DNA from: an uncultured Bacteroides sp.
GTDB lineage: Bacteria > Bacteroidota > Bacteroidia > Bacteroidales > Bacteroidaceae
NCBI RefSeq assembly: GCF_910578895.1
Contig: NZ_CAJTSC010000019.1
Location: 1-57,446, forward strand
Length of the DNA stretch: 57,446 nucleotides
Reading direction: 5' to 3'
Shown here piece after piece: positions 22,749 through 31,796 of the stretch. Made by a program: the position numbers and the translations under genes. A model generated the notes under the pieces. It was not told the DNA's origin. It saw only the letters and a program-made list of their open reading frames with translations, and made no database searches. Every line of letters starts with the position of its first letter. Position 1 is the first letter of the stretch.

Positions 22749-23786
22749 CTAAATGAGGTGTATGTTGTGCGCCTTGCATTCCGAGCGCATCTCTTCGGGC
22801 CAGATGCTGGCTTGTATCTCTCCGATATGCGCTTTACGCAGATAGAACATACATAGGCGGGATTGACCGATGCCGCCTCCGATAGACAAGGGCAGGGCGT
22901 CTCCCATCAAACGCTTGTGGAAATAGAGTTCCAGCCGTTTCTCTTCTCCCTCTTGCGCGAGCTGGCGTTGCAGGGCTTCTTTGTCTACGCGGATACCCAT
23001 TGAGGAGAGTTCCACGCTGCGTTGAAGCACATCGTCCCACAATAATAAGTCGCCGTTCAATCCGGGCAGGCCGTTCAGGCCGGAAGTGGTGTAGTCGTCG
23101 TAGTCCGGGGCGCGTCCGTCGTGTTTCCTGCCGTCGCTCAGTTTGCAGCCGATGCCGATGATGAACACGGCACCGAACTTTTGGGCAATGGCATGCTCCC
23201 GGCATTTCGGCTCTAAATTAGGATACATTCGGCGTAGCTCTTCCGCATGGATAAAGTGCAGTTTCTGTGGCAGGCAGGGTTTGATTTGCGGATACATTTC
23301 ATATACCATGTACTCCGTACGGACCATTGCCGCGTAGATGCGGGTGACGATTTCTTTCAGGAAATCGATGTTGCGGTCTTGTTCGGTGATGACGCGCTCC
23401 CAGTCCCATTGGTCTACATATAGGGAGTGCAGGTTGCCCAGTTCCTCATCCGCTCGGATGGCGTTCATGTCGGTATAAATTCCGTATCCCGGTTCGATGC
23501 GGTATTCGGCAAGCGTCAGCCGTTTCCATTTGGCGAGCGAATGCACCACTTCTGCCTGGGCATCGCCTAAATCCTTGATGGGAAATGATACGGCACGCTC
23601 CACGCCGTTCAAATCATCATTGATACCCATGCCTTTCAGCACAAAGAGCGGGGCGGTGACACGGCGCAGGCGAAGTTCGGAGGAGAGGTTCAGCTGGAAA
23701 AACTCCTTAATCTGTTTAATACCTAATTCCGTCTGTTTTAAGTCCAATAAAGGTTTGTATCCTTCGGGTTTTATCAGGTAGCTCAT
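22749..23786 (-). CDS. asnA: Aspartate-ammonia ligase
   Basis: Ammonia-dependent asparagine synthetase with a class II tRNA synthetase-like fold. The 345-residue product begins MSYLIKPEGYKPLLDLKQTELGIKQIKEFF and contains VERAVSFPIKD, WKRLTLAEY, GLYTDMNAIR-like GYGIYTDMNAIR and the terminal SIGGGIGQSRLCMFYL. The frame stays open far upstream, but a -7 box at 23830-23823 and family length place the start at 23786. Confidence 0.95.
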   Translation of the reverse strand: MSYLIKPEGYKPLLDLKQTELGIKQIKEFFQLNLSSELRLRRVTAPLFVLKGMGINDDLNGVERAVSFPIKDLGDAQAEVVHSLAKWKRLTLAEYRIEPGYGIYTDMNAIRADEELGNLHSLYVDQWDWERVITEQDRNIDFLKEIVTRIYAAMVRTEYMVYEMYPQIKPCLPQKLHFIHAEELRRMYPNLEPKCREHAIAQKFGAVFIIGIGCKLSDGRKHDGRAPDYDDYTTSGLNGLPGLNGDLLLWDDVLQRSVELSSMGIRVDKEALQRQLAQEGEEKRLELYFHKRLMGDALPLSIGGGIGQSRLCMFYLRKAHIGEIQASIWPEEMRSECKAHNIHLI

Positions 23787-23822
23787 AAGTTTAATCTCTG
23801 TAACTTTTATTAATTTGTTGGG

Positions 23823-23830
23823 CAAAGATA
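23823..23830 (-). promoter_or_regulatory. -7 box of asnA
   Basis: TATCTTTG on the minus strand, 36 bases before the chosen ATG. It decides the start. Confidence 0.55.
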
Positions 23831-23983
23831 GAAATAATATTGATACTTGTTTTTGTTTCAAGTAAAAAAATAACAAATTGTTTGTATATATTCGTTTTGT
23901 GCTCTCAAAATAACAGCACGAGCGCTCTTCGCGGAATAGAAAGAAAAAATGTAGGAACATTAGGAATATGCAGAGATTTTTTC

Positions 23984-23991
23984 TACTTTTG
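23984..23991 (+). promoter_or_regulatory. -7 box of the tRNA-Arg gene
   Basis: TACTTTTG lies 19 bases before the mature tRNA 5' end. Confidence 0.55.
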
Positions 23992-24010
23992 CATCCGATT
24001 AAGCGATTAA

Positions 24011-24083
24011 GGCTCCGTAGCTTAGTGAATAGAGCGTCAGATTCCGGTTCTGAAGGTCGTGCGTTTGAATCGCACCGGGGTCA
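24011..24083 (+). tRNA. tRNA-Arg (anticodon CCG)
   Basis: Full cloverleaf: acceptor GGCTCCG / CGGGGTC, D-arm GCTT...AGAGC, anticodon stem TCAGA/TCTGA around the loop TTCCGGT (anticodon CCG, reads CGG), T-arm GTGCG-TTTGAAT-CGCAC and discriminator A. CCA is not encoded. A strong terminator follows. Confidence 0.93.
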
Positions 24084-24093
24084 CTTAACGAAA

Positions 24094-24126
24094 AACCTCC
24101 CTTTGCAATCTTTGCAAAGGGAGGTT
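24094..24126 (+). terminator. Terminator after tRNA-Arg
   Basis: A 15-bp perfect stem, AACCTCCCTTTGCAA with its complement at 24112-24126 and a 3-base loop. It can also end transcription of genes reading from the other side. Confidence 0.8.
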
Positions 24127-24163
24127 ATTCGTTAATCGGACTTTTATTTCATTCTCTTTACTC

Positions 24164-24895
24164 TTACTGTGCGAACGTCTTCCGCATTCCTTCCCAATTG
24201 TCACAGAAAGCCTGCATGGAAGGGAATAGCAGATTGGCTCCCGCATCCAATAGCACCTGCCCGTCTAACGGACCGGTATTGACGGCAACAGTGAATATTC
24301 CCGCCGCTGTTCCTGCCTGCACGCCGATAGGGGCATTTTCAACGACAATGGCTTCATTGGGTTTTACACCCGCCTTTTCCAGTCCCATAAGATAAGGTTC
24401 GGGATTGGGCTTGCCGTATTTTACGTCAAAGGCGGTTACCATACGTTCGCGTTGGAACATGCCGGGAAAATGATGGGCAAGGCGGTTCAGCAAAGAGTGT
24501 TGGCCGGAGCCGGTCACTAATATAGGTGTCAAGCCTTCCGCTTTTATTTTTTGTAGCACTTCCCAGGCACCGGGCATAGGTTCGGGCTCGGGATGCTTGT
24601 TGAACTCTTCGCTTTTTTCGGCATAGATACTTTCTATCATTTCGGTGGTGGCGTCCTTGCCGTATTGCCGTTGATATACAAGATTGATTGTGGCGGCTCC
24701 GGTGCGTCCCTCGTGCAGGTAAGCTTCTTCGTGGCTCAGGTGCAGGCCGTGACGTTCCATTACCTTGTGCCACGCATCGGCATGATAGGGCATGGAATTG
24801 AACAGGACTCCGTCCATGTCGAACAGGACAGCCTTCAGTTGGATGCCGGAGTGTCCGTGCTCTTTTAAATAGCGGGAGATTGATTCTTTAAACAC
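24164..24895 (-). CDS. HAD-family phosphatase (beta-phosphoglucomutase-like)
   Basis: A 243-residue haloacid dehalogenase superfamily enzyme. The nucleophile motif is LFDMDGVLFNSMPYH (about 24-38), followed by LVTGSGQHSLL, the Lys of GKPNPEPYLMGLEKAG and VVENAPIGVQAGTAAG. The cap places it in the phosphoglucomutase/phosphatase-like subfamily. Substrate unknown. It lies downstream of pgi on the same strand with a hairpin between. Confidence 0.88.
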   Translation of the reverse strand: MFKESISRYLKEHGHSGIQLKAVLFDMDGVLFNSMPYHADAWHKVMERHGLHLSHEEAYLHEGRTGAATINLVYQRQYGKDATTEMIESIYAEKSEEFNKHPEPEPMPGAWEVLQKIKAEGLTPILVTGSGQHSLLNRLAHHFPGMFQRERMVTAFDVKYGKPNPEPYLMGLEKAGVKPNEAIVVENAPIGVQAGTAAGIFTVAVNTGPLDGQVLLDAGANLLFPSMQAFCDNWEGMRKTFAQ

Positions 24896-24960
24896 TTGGA
24901 AAATTGAAAATTAAAGATTAAGAATTGAATAAAACCTTTTTTCAGGGCACTGTTTTAGAA

Positions 24961-25035
24961 TACAGAAACACAGAGATACAAAGATATAAGGGAAATAAAT
25001 CCATGAAAACTCTGTACCTCTGTGTCTCTGTGTTT
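24961..25035. repeat. CACAGAGACACAGAG-type hairpin between HAD and pgi genes
   Basis: AAACACAGAGATACAAAG and a downstream CTGTGTCTCTGTGTTT form an imperfect inverted repeat. The same word family recurs at 31819 and 55055. It can act as a terminator after pgi. Confidence 0.55.
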
Positions 25036-25045
25036 GAGCCGACTG

Positions 25046-26383
25046 TTACAGTCTTGCCTGGATAGCCTTGGACTCTTCTTCGTAGCCCGGCTTGTTCAGC
25101 AAGGCGAACATATTCTTTTTATAAGCCTCTACACCCGGCTGGTTGAACGGATTGACGCCTAAAAGGTAACCGCTGATGCCGCATGCTTTCTCAAAGAAAT
25201 AGAGCAATTCGCCGATGCTCTCTTCGTTCAGTGCGGGAATAACGACGCGCATGTTGGGCACGCCACCATCTACGTGTGCCAATTGTGTGCCGAGTTCCGC
25301 CATTTTGTTCACTTCGTCCACGTGCTTGCCGGCAAGGAAGTTCAGGCCGTCCAGGTTGGCTTCATCCGAAGGAACTTGCAGGGAGTACTGGGTCTTTTCT
25401 ACGGAAATCACGGTTTCGTAGATGGTACGTTCGCCTTCCTGAATCCATTGTCCCATAGAGTGCAGGTCGGTGGAGAAGTCCACGGACGCGGGGAAGATGC
25501 CCTTGTTCTCCTTACCCTCGGACTCACCGTAGAGTTGCTTCCACCATTCGCTGACGTAGTGCAACTTGGGGTTGAAGTTTACGAGGATTTCAATCTTCTT
25601 GCCGTTCTTGTAAAGTTCGTTGCGGGTGGCTGCATAGAGGGCTGCCGGATTTTCTGCAAACGGAACATCCTGTCCGCACGCCTTTTCCATGGCTGCCGCA
25701 CCGGCTACCAGCTTCTCGATGTCGAAGCCTGCAACGGCGATAGGCAGCAGGCCTACCGGAGTGAGTACGGAGAAACGGCCGCCTACGTTGTCGGGGATGA
25801 TGAAAGATTTGTAGCCTTCATTGTCTGCCGTGATGCGGGCAGCACCCTTCTTGGCATCCGTAACGGCAACGATGACTTTTTTCGCCATTTCCTTGCCGCG
25901 TTGGTCTTCGCACTGCTTTTTCAGCAGGCGGAAAGCCAAAGCCGTTTCAGTGGTAGTTCCCGATTTGGAGATATTGATGATACCGAATTTCTTCTCTTTC
26001 AGGTATTCGGTAAGTTCGTACAGATAATCTTCGCCGATGTTGTGGCCCGCATACAGGATAACCGGACCGGATTTCTTGTCTTGCAACCATGTGAAGCTGT
26101 TTGACAAAGCCTCGATAACGGCACGTGCGCCGAGGTAGCTTCCGCCAATTCCGGCAACCACCACCACGTCGCAGTTCTCACGCAACACCTGTGCGGTAGC
26201 TTTCAGGTCTGCCAAGTGCTCTTTTGTAATGGAAGAGGGAAGATGCAACCAGCCTAAGAAGTCATTGCCTTTGCCGGTACCGTTTTCCAATGCTTCCTGT
26301 GCAGCCTTGACTTGGGATTCGTAGGCGGAAACATTTTCTTTGGAAATGAATCCAAGAGTTTTTTCGATGTTCAAGTTAATCAT
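25046..26383 (-). CDS. pgi: Glucose-6-phosphate isomerase
   Basis: Glycolytic aldose-ketose isomerase. The 445-residue length is that of the shorter bacterial form. Motifs seen are GIGGSYLGARA (about 80-90), NISKSGTTTETALAF, PDNVGGRFSVLTPVG and the C-terminal GVNPFNQPGVEAYKKNMF with the catalytic Lys. It lies downstream of gpsA and lysS on the same strand, a grouping I believe is common in the genus. Confidence 0.96.
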   Translation of the reverse strand: MINLNIEKTLGFISKENVSAYESQVKAAQEALENGTGKGNDFLGWLHLPSSITKEHLADLKATAQVLRENCDVVVVAGIGGSYLGARAVIEALSNSFTWLQDKKSGPVILYAGHNIGEDYLYELTEYLKEKKFGIINISKSGTTTETALAFRLLKKQCEDQRGKEMAKKVIVAVTDAKKGAARITADNEGYKSFIIPDNVGGRFSVLTPVGLLPIAVAGFDIEKLVAGAAAMEKACGQDVPFAENPAALYAATRNELYKNGKKIEILVNFNPKLHYVSEWWKQLYGESEGKENKGIFPASVDFSTDLHSMGQWIQEGERTIYETVISVEKTQYSLQVPSDEANLDGLNFLAGKHVDEVNKMAELGTQLAHVDGGVPNMRVVIPALNEESIGELLYFFEKACGISGYLLGVNPFNQPGVEAYKKNMFALLNKPGYEEESKAIQARL

Positions 26384-26672
26384 AATATTTTAATTTTCAA
26401 GAGGTGTGTGCCAAGGCTGAAGCAAGTTGTCATTTTGCTCTGTCACTTAGGCTTGGTCTTCACCAGGTCCGGAATGACAGAATGATACTGCTGTCCGAGA
26501 CTTGCCACATGCTCTTTGGGTTATATAATAATGTATTTGTTGTAAGTGCCAATGATATAAACCGGTTTTCAACATCTGCTTATCTTAATCTTTTCTCTGT
26601 TATGCTTCCCGGTTCTCTTCTTCCTTTCCTCCCTCCTTCCTTACCGGGATGGGGGGATGCGGCAGGGGGGGA
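26384..26672. other. 289-bp gap between pgi and gpsA
   Basis: No gene is supported. It contains a possible gpsA terminator (TCCCGGT about 26600 and ACCGGGA about 26643 as inverted words around a pyrimidine-rich loop) and presumably the pgi promoter, which I cannot place. Confidence 0.4.
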
Positions 26673-27668
26673 CTACCGGAACGAATCCGTCAGCAATTTG
26701 ATTTCAATCATCGGCGAGATACGCTCATACAAGATGTTGTATACGGCATCCAGTATCGGCATGTTCACGTGATAATGCTTGTTGATTTCCTTGATACATT
26801 TGGTTCCGTAATAACCTTCGGCTATCATTTCCATCTCTATTTGCGCACTTTTTACGGAATATCCTTTGCCTATCATCGTTCCGAACGTGCGATTACGGCT
26901 GAAGTTGGAGTATCCCGTCACCAGCATATCACCCAGATAAACAGAATCGCTGACGTTTCTGTTCAGCGGATGCACGGTTTGCAGGAAGCGGTTCATCTCC
27001 TGTATGGCGTTGGACATGAGCACAGCCTGGAAATTGTCGCCATATTTCAGCCCGCTGCAAATGCCTGCGGCAATGGCATATACATTCTTGAGCACGGAAC
27101 CGTACTCTATGCCTGCCACGTCATTGCTGACAGAAGTCTTGATGTACGAATTTGCCAGACGGCGTGAGAACTTGTCCGCCTTGTCTATGTCGGGACAAGC
27201 TATCGTGAGATAGGAAAGCCGCTCCAATGCAACCTCCTCCGCATGACAGGGACCTGCCAGCACGGCAATGTTCTCGGCAGGCACGCCATATTCTTTCGTG
27301 AAGTATTCCGATACAATCACATTGTCATCGGGCACGATGCCTTTTATGGCGGTGATGATGAATTTATCCTTGATTTTAGTCTTCAGCTTCTTCAGGTGTG
27401 CTTTCAGATAAGGAGAAGGAGTGACAAAGATAAGCGTGTCCGACTCCTTGACTACATCGTTGATGTTTGAGTTGAAATTGATACGCTTGGTATCAAACTT
27501 GACGCCCGTCAGGTAGGCAGGGTTATGACCGAGACGCTTGAAATCGGTAATACGGTCATCGCGCCGCATATACCAATTGATAGTGTCTTCTTGCGCCAAC
27601 ACCATTTTTGCAATGGCAGTGGCCCAACTTCCTCCGCCCATAATGGCTATCTTACCGGGTAGTTTCAT
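26673..27668 (-). CDS. gpsA: Glycerol-3-phosphate dehydrogenase [NAD(P)+]
   Basis: Makes sn-glycerol-3-phosphate from dihydroxyacetone phosphate for phospholipid synthesis. The 331-residue product has the N-terminal dinucleotide fold MGGGSWATAIAKM, FVTPSPYLKAHL, AIKGI, VLAGPCHAEEVA, the substrate Lys in EYGSVLKNVYAIAAGI, and SRNRTFG. It follows lysS by 84 bp on the same strand and is probably co-transcribed. Confidence 0.95.
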   Translation of the reverse strand: MKLPGKIAIMGGGSWATAIAKMVLAQEDTINWYMRRDDRITDFKRLGHNPAYLTGVKFDTKRINFNSNINDVVKESDTLIFVTPSPYLKAHLKKLKTKIKDKFIITAIKGIVPDDNVIVSEYFTKEYGVPAENIAVLAGPCHAEEVALERLSYLTIACPDIDKADKFSRRLANSYIKTSVSNDVAGIEYGSVLKNVYAIAAGICSGLKYGDNFQAVLMSNAIQEMNRFLQTVHPLNRNVSDSVYLGDMLVTGYSNFSRNRTFGTMIGKGYSVKSAQIEMEMIAEGYYGTKCIKEINKHYHVNMPILDAVYNILYERISPMIEIKLLTDSFR

Positions 27669-27752
27669 ATCGAAATTAATAATTAAAAATCAAAAGAGGG
27701 TGAAGGAGTTTCCTCTCACCCTCCTCTTATCTTTAATTCTTTATTTTAATCC

Positions 27753-29477
27753 TTAAATCTTGCCGACCCAGTCGGTAACTTCGTTCACAGTCGGGTTTGT
27801 CAGTCCTAATTTATATTTCTTGTTGATGCCGCAGATGTCCATGTGCAGCTTCTGCGGGTTTACGTCCTTCATGTCGCCAACCAGGTTGTATCCTGCTTTT
27901 TGGATAACCGGCACCCACTCTTCCTGAATGCCCAGTTCCATGAATTTGGCAGGCGCGTCTTTCGCAACCACCTTTTCGGGACGCATCTGCGGGAAGAACA
28001 GCACTTCCTGGATAAACGCCTGTCCCGTCATCAACATAGTCAGGCGGTCGATGCCGATGCCGATGCCCGATGTAGGCGGCATGCCGTATTGCAATGCTTT
28101 CAGGAAGTCCTGGTCGATGAACATTGCCTCGTCGTCTCCCTTCTCGCTCAGTTTCAACTGCTCCTTGAAGCGTTCTTCCTGGTCGATGGGGTCGTTCAGC
28201 TCGCTGTATGCGTTGGCAAGCTCTTTGCCGTTCACCATCAGTTCGAAGCGTTCGGTCAGTCCCGGTTTGCTGCGGTGCATTTTGGTCAGCGGGCTCATCT
28301 CTACCGGATAGTCGGTGATGAACGTAGGCTGTATGAACGTACCTTCGCAGAACTCGCCGAAGATTTCGTCTATCAGCTTGCCCTTGCCCATGGTTTCGTC
28401 AATCTCCATGTTGAGTTCGCGGCACACCTGGCGGATTTCCTCTTCGTCTTTGCCGTTGAGGTCGTAACCCGTCTTCTCCTTGATGGCATCCAGGATGGGC
28501 AGACGGCGGTAGGGAGCCTTGAAGCTGATGGTCTTTCCGTCGATAGTGGTCTCCGGACAGCCGTTCACCGCCACGCAGATGCGTTCGAGCAGTTTCTCGG
28601 TGAAACTCATCATCCAGTTGTAGTCCTTGTATTGCACGTACAGCTCCATGCAGGTGAATTCCGGGTTGTGGTTCTTGTCCATGCCCTCGTTGCGGAAATT
28701 CTTTCCGATTTCGTACACACCCTCAAAACCGCCTACGATGAGCCGCTTCAGATAAAGCTCGGTAGCGATGCGCAGGTAGAGGTCAATGTCCAGCGAGTTG
28801 TGGTGGGTTATGAAAGGGCGTGCGCTTGCTCCGCCGGGAATGGATTGAAGGATGGGTGTTTCCACTTCCGTATAGCCGGCTTCGTCCAGCACGGCACGCA
28901 TGGTTTTGATGATGGTGGAGCGTTTCAGGAATGTCTCTTTGACGCCGTCGTTGACGATGAGGTCCACATAGCGCTGGCGGTAGCGCAATTCCGGGTCGTC
29001 AAACGAGTCGTACGCCACCCCGTCCTTGTATTTCACGATAGGCAGCGGCTTGATGCTCTTGGCAAGCACGGTCAGTTTTTTGGCATGGATACTGATTTCG
29101 CCCATCTGTGTGCGGAACACGAAACCTTCGATGCCGATGAAGTCGCCCAAATCGAGCAAGCGTTTGAATACGGTATTATACATCTCCTTGTCCTCGCCCG
29201 GGCAGATGTCATCGCGGGTGATATAAACCTGGATGCGGCCCTTGGAGTCCTGTAGTTCGATGAAAGACGCTTTTCCCATGACGCGGCGGCTCATGATGCG
29301 TCCTGCCACGGATACCTGGCGCGGTTCGGCGTCATCTTCGAATTCTTTTTTGATATCGGTAGAGAAAGCGTTGGTTACATACTCTGCTGCGGGATAGGGT
29401 TCGATGCCCATCGCGCGAAGCTCATTCATGCTGTTGCGACGAATGATTTCTTGTTCACTTAGTTCTAATACGTTCAT
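27753..29477 (-). CDS. lysS: Lysyl-tRNA synthetase (class II)
   Basis: The 574-residue product has an N-terminal OB-fold anticodon domain (about 55-150) and a class II catalytic core: motif 2 FRNEGMDKNHNPEFTCMELY and motif 3 GIGIGIDRLTMLMTG. A C-terminal extension of about 70 residues follows motif 3, as in other Bacteroidetes LysRS. A GTG at 29492 lies too close to the -7 box TATTTTTG (29512 to 29505), so the ATG at 29477 is chosen. Confidence 0.95.
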   Translation of the reverse strand: MNVLELSEQEIIRRNSMNELRAMGIEPYPAAEYVTNAFSTDIKKEFEDDAEPRQVSVAGRIMSRRVMGKASFIELQDSKGRIQVYITRDDICPGEDKEMYNTVFKRLLDLGDFIGIEGFVFRTQMGEISIHAKKLTVLAKSIKPLPIVKYKDGVAYDSFDDPELRYRQRYVDLIVNDGVKETFLKRSTIIKTMRAVLDEAGYTEVETPILQSIPGGASARPFITHHNSLDIDLYLRIATELYLKRLIVGGFEGVYEIGKNFRNEGMDKNHNPEFTCMELYVQYKDYNWMMSFTEKLLERICVAVNGCPETTIDGKTISFKAPYRRLPILDAIKEKTGYDLNGKDEEEIRQVCRELNMEIDETMGKGKLIDEIFGEFCEGTFIQPTFITDYPVEMSPLTKMHRSKPGLTERFELMVNGKELANAYSELNDPIDQEERFKEQLKLSEKGDDEAMFIDQDFLKALQYGMPPTSGIGIGIDRLTMLMTGQAFIQEVLFFPQMRPEKVVAKDAPAKFMELGIQEEWVPVIQKAGYNLVGDMKDVNPQKLHMDICGINKKYKLGLTNPTVNEVTDWVGKI

Positions 29478-29504
29478 TTCGCTATAATTCACTCAATTTG
29501 GGGA

Positions 29505-29512
29505 CAAAAATA
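29505..29512 (-). promoter_or_regulatory. -7 box of lysS
   Basis: TATTTTTG on the minus strand, 27 bases before the ATG at 29477. Decides the start. Confidence 0.5.
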
Positions 29513-29773
29513 CGAAACATTTTTAAGATAGAGAACCTTTTTACCTTGAAATATGGTGAAGGCAGTCATTAAGATAAAGATGGTTTCGTGTTTTTCGTAT
29601 AAAAGCCCGGCTCCTGTTGTATGGCGGAAACGAACCGGCACCGGCTGTTTGCGTGGGTGCAAAGTGAAGCGTCATTCGTTCGAATCATGACAAAAAGGCG
29701 GCAAAACCGCCTTTCTGCTTACTCCCCTTCCTTTCGCTTGTTGCCGAAACAGGAGTATCGTGCATAAAGTGCG

Positions 29774-30010
29774 GATAGATATGCTCCGTTTTCCGATGGA
29801 TATGCGCTGTTTATGCAGAAACCGGAACTTTCTGCCGATGGACGCAGGTGTTTCGGGCGACAGATACAAGTGTTTCAGCCGAGCGGCATTAACATCGCTC
29901 GCGAGGGACATTAATGTCTATCATGACAGGCATTAATGTCTATCACGAGCGATGTCAATGCCGCTCGAAAAAGATGCCGATATCCGGCGGACGGGATGCC
30001 CGCACGCGGC
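29774..30010. repeat. 22-bp-period degenerate palindromic array
   Basis: Units begin at 29774, 29795, 29817, 29837, 29859, 29881, 29903, 29925, 29947, 29969 and 29991, with lengths of 20-22 bp, mostly exactly 22. The centre units carry a palindrome: GGCATTAACATC (29885), GACATTAATGTC (29907), GGCATTAATGTC (29929), GATGTCAATGCC (29951). 29880-29901 and 29946-29967 are inverted 22-bp copies with one mismatch. No coding function. Confidence 0.7.
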
Positions 30011-30218
30011 ATTTCCGGCGTTTTTCTCCGCTGGTTAGTTTGTAAACATTTCGCTACTGTGTTGGTTGTCGGAAAGATAGGTGTTTCCCGTTCCGTTTTT
30101 TTCCGCCGGCAGCACGTAAGGATGGAAACAGCCGATTGTGCGGCAACGGAAAATACAAATTGTCAGAAGATACGGGCGGAATGACAAAAAGACAAAAAAG
30201 GCGAAAAGGATAAGGGTA

Positions 30219-30245
30219 GGAGCCTGTTTGATTTTTGCTTCAAAA
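30219..30245 (+). repeat. Solo end of the AGAGCCTGTTTA repeat
   Basis: GGAGCCTGTTTGATTTTTGC followed by TTCAAAA matches the left end of the 180-bp element imperfectly. Confidence 0.4.
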
Positions 30246-30292
30246 GGAATGCCCGAAAGAGCATGCTGAAGGGGGGAGTTGGAAGAGGCCGA

Positions 30293-30340
30293 TAACTCCT
30301 TTTTAACTTCTCTAACTCCTGTAAATGAAAAAGCCGTGTA
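30293..30340. repeat. Solo end of the 199-bp repeat family
   Basis: TAACTTCTCTAACTCCTG followed by TAAATGAAAAAGCCGTGTA is the right-hand end of the 8841-9039 type, adjacent to the MATE promoter. Confidence 0.5.
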
Positions 30341-30388
30341 CGAAAATACAGAAAATATCCAAAAAGGCGGGTGATGCCGCCGGAAATG

Positions 30389-30396
30389 AGTACCTT
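30389..30396 (+). promoter_or_regulatory. -7 box of the second MATE gene
   Basis: TACCTTTG lies about 29 bases before the ATG at 30425 and inside the longer open frame, so it sets the start. Confidence 0.5.
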
Positions 30397-30424
30397 TGTG
30401 CCCTTGAAAAAAGGTAAAAAGAGT

Positions 30425-31795
30425 ATGACAGGACAAAAGACACCCACAGCGTTGGGCACGGAGAATATCGGTAAATTATTGATGCAGTACGCCGTACCGG
30501 CAATCATTGCCATGACGGCATCTTCCTTGTATAATATGGTGGACAGTATCTTCATCGGTCACGGTGTGGGTACGATGGCAATCTCGGGGCTGGCGCTGAC
30601 CTTTCCGCTGATGAATCTTGCGGCGGCTTTCGGCTCGCTGGTGGGCGTGGGGGCATCCACGCTGATTTCCGTCAAGTTGGGGCAGCGTGACTATGACACG
30701 GCGCAGCGGGTGCTGGGCAACGTGTTTGTGCTGAACATCCTGCTGGGTGTGGCGTTTACGGTGGTGGTCATGGCGTTTCTCGACCCCATCCTTTATTTCT
30801 TCGGCGGCAGCGACGAGACGGTGGGCTATGCGCGCGACTATATGCAGATTATCCTGCTTGGGAATGCCGTTACGCATCTTTACTTGGGGCTGAATGCCGT
30901 GCTGCGCTCTTCGGGGCATCCGCAAAAGGCGATGTATGCCACTATCGCTACGGTGGTCATCAACACGATACTCGACCCGGTGTTTATCTACGGCTTCGGC
31001 TGGGGCATCCGCGGGGCGGCAATCGCCACGATTGTGGCGCAGGCCATATCACTGATGTGGCAGCTCAGGATATTCGGCAATAAGGAAGAACTGTTGCATT
31101 TCCATCGGGGCATTTTCCGCTTGAAGCGCAAGATTGTCTTCGATTCGCTGGCAATCGGCATGTCTCCGTTCCTCATGAACATGGCGGCGTGCTTTATCGT
31201 CATTCTTATCAATCAGGGGCTGAAGGAGCATGGCGGCGATTTGGCCATCGGCGCTTTCGGCATTGTCAACCGCCTGGTGTTTATCGTGGTGATGATTGTA
31301 ATGGGGCTGAACCAGGGGATGCAACCCATTGCGGGCTATAATTTCGGCGCCGGTCTGTATGCCCGTGTCATCAAGACGCTGAAGCTGACGATAATCTATG
31401 CGACCTGCATCACGACTTTCGGTTTCATTGTAGGCATGCTGTTCTCCAATCTGGTGGTGAGTATCTTTACTTCGGATGCCGAACTCATCGGACTGTCGGC
31501 TAAAGGGCTGCGTATTGTAGTGATGTTTTTCCCCATCATCGGATTTCAGATGGTTACGGCAAACTTCTTCCAGAGCATCGGGCAGGCGAGTAAGGCGATA
31601 TTTCTTTCCCTTACCCGCCAGATGATGCTGTTGCTGCCTTGCCTGATAATCCTGCCCCGCTTTTTCGGGGTGGCAGGCGTTTGGTACAGCATGCCGATTT
31701 CCGACTTGCTGGCAAGCCTGATAGCAGGAGCTATGCTGATGTGGCAGTTCCGCAAGTTCAAGGCACGGGCGCAAGGCGGAAGCACCGAGGCGTAG
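30425..31795 (+). CDS. MATE-family efflux transporter
   Basis: A 456-residue inner-membrane exporter. It begins MTGQKTPTALGTENIGKLLMQYAVPAIIAMTASSLYNMVDSIFIGHGVG, typical of the MepA-like branch, with about twelve membrane segments and MGLNQGMQPIAGYNFGA near residue 285. An upstream frame extension to 30371 is rejected because it covers the -7 box. Not closely similar to the MATE protein at 12232-13566 in its loops. Substrate unknown. Confidence 0.93.
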   Translation: MTGQKTPTALGTENIGKLLMQYAVPAIIAMTASSLYNMVDSIFIGHGVGTMAISGLALTFPLMNLAAAFGSLVGVGASTLISVKLGQRDYDTAQRVLGNVFVLNILLGVAFTVVVMAFLDPILYFFGGSDETVGYARDYMQIILLGNAVTHLYLGLNAVLRSSGHPQKAMYATIATVVINTILDPVFIYGFGWGIRGAAIATIVAQAISLMWQLRIFGNKEELLHFHRGIFRLKRKIVFDSLAIGMSPFLMNMAACFIVILINQGLKEHGGDLAIGAFGIVNRLVFIVVMIVMGLNQGMQPIAGYNFGAGLYARVIKTLKLTIIYATCITTFGFIVGMLFSNLVVSIFTSDAELIGLSAKGLRIVVMFFPIIGFQMVTANFFQSIGQASKAIFLSLTRQMMLLLPCLIILPRFFGVAGVWYSMPISDLLASLIAGAMLMWQFRKFKARAQGGSTEA

Positions 31796-31796
31796 A

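Larger units (their letters stand above)
29493..30424. other. 930-bp intergenic region without a supported gene
   Basis: Between divergent lysS and a MATE exporter. It holds the lysS -7 box, a small hairpin (29694-29714, AAAGGCGG / CCGCCTTT), the 22-bp-period array (29774-30010), two repeat ends (30219 and about 30300) and the MATE promoter. Short frames in it look like products of the repeats. Confidence 0.6.

Noticed and set aside
24011..24083. tRNA-Arg as an integration site of a genomic island
   Set aside because: No direct repeat of the tRNA 3' end and no integrase is seen downstream; core genes follow on both sides.
27843..29255. 470-codon antisense frame opposite lysS, and similar long antisense frames opposite gcvP, the first MATE gene and susC
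   Set aside because: They mirror the codon structure of well-identified genes and have no protein-like motifs.
29672..30184. Two frames on opposite strands, both starting MS-x-x-SDVNAAR
   Set aside because: Both starts come from the mirrored 22-bp repeat units; the frames follow the repeat and have no other support.
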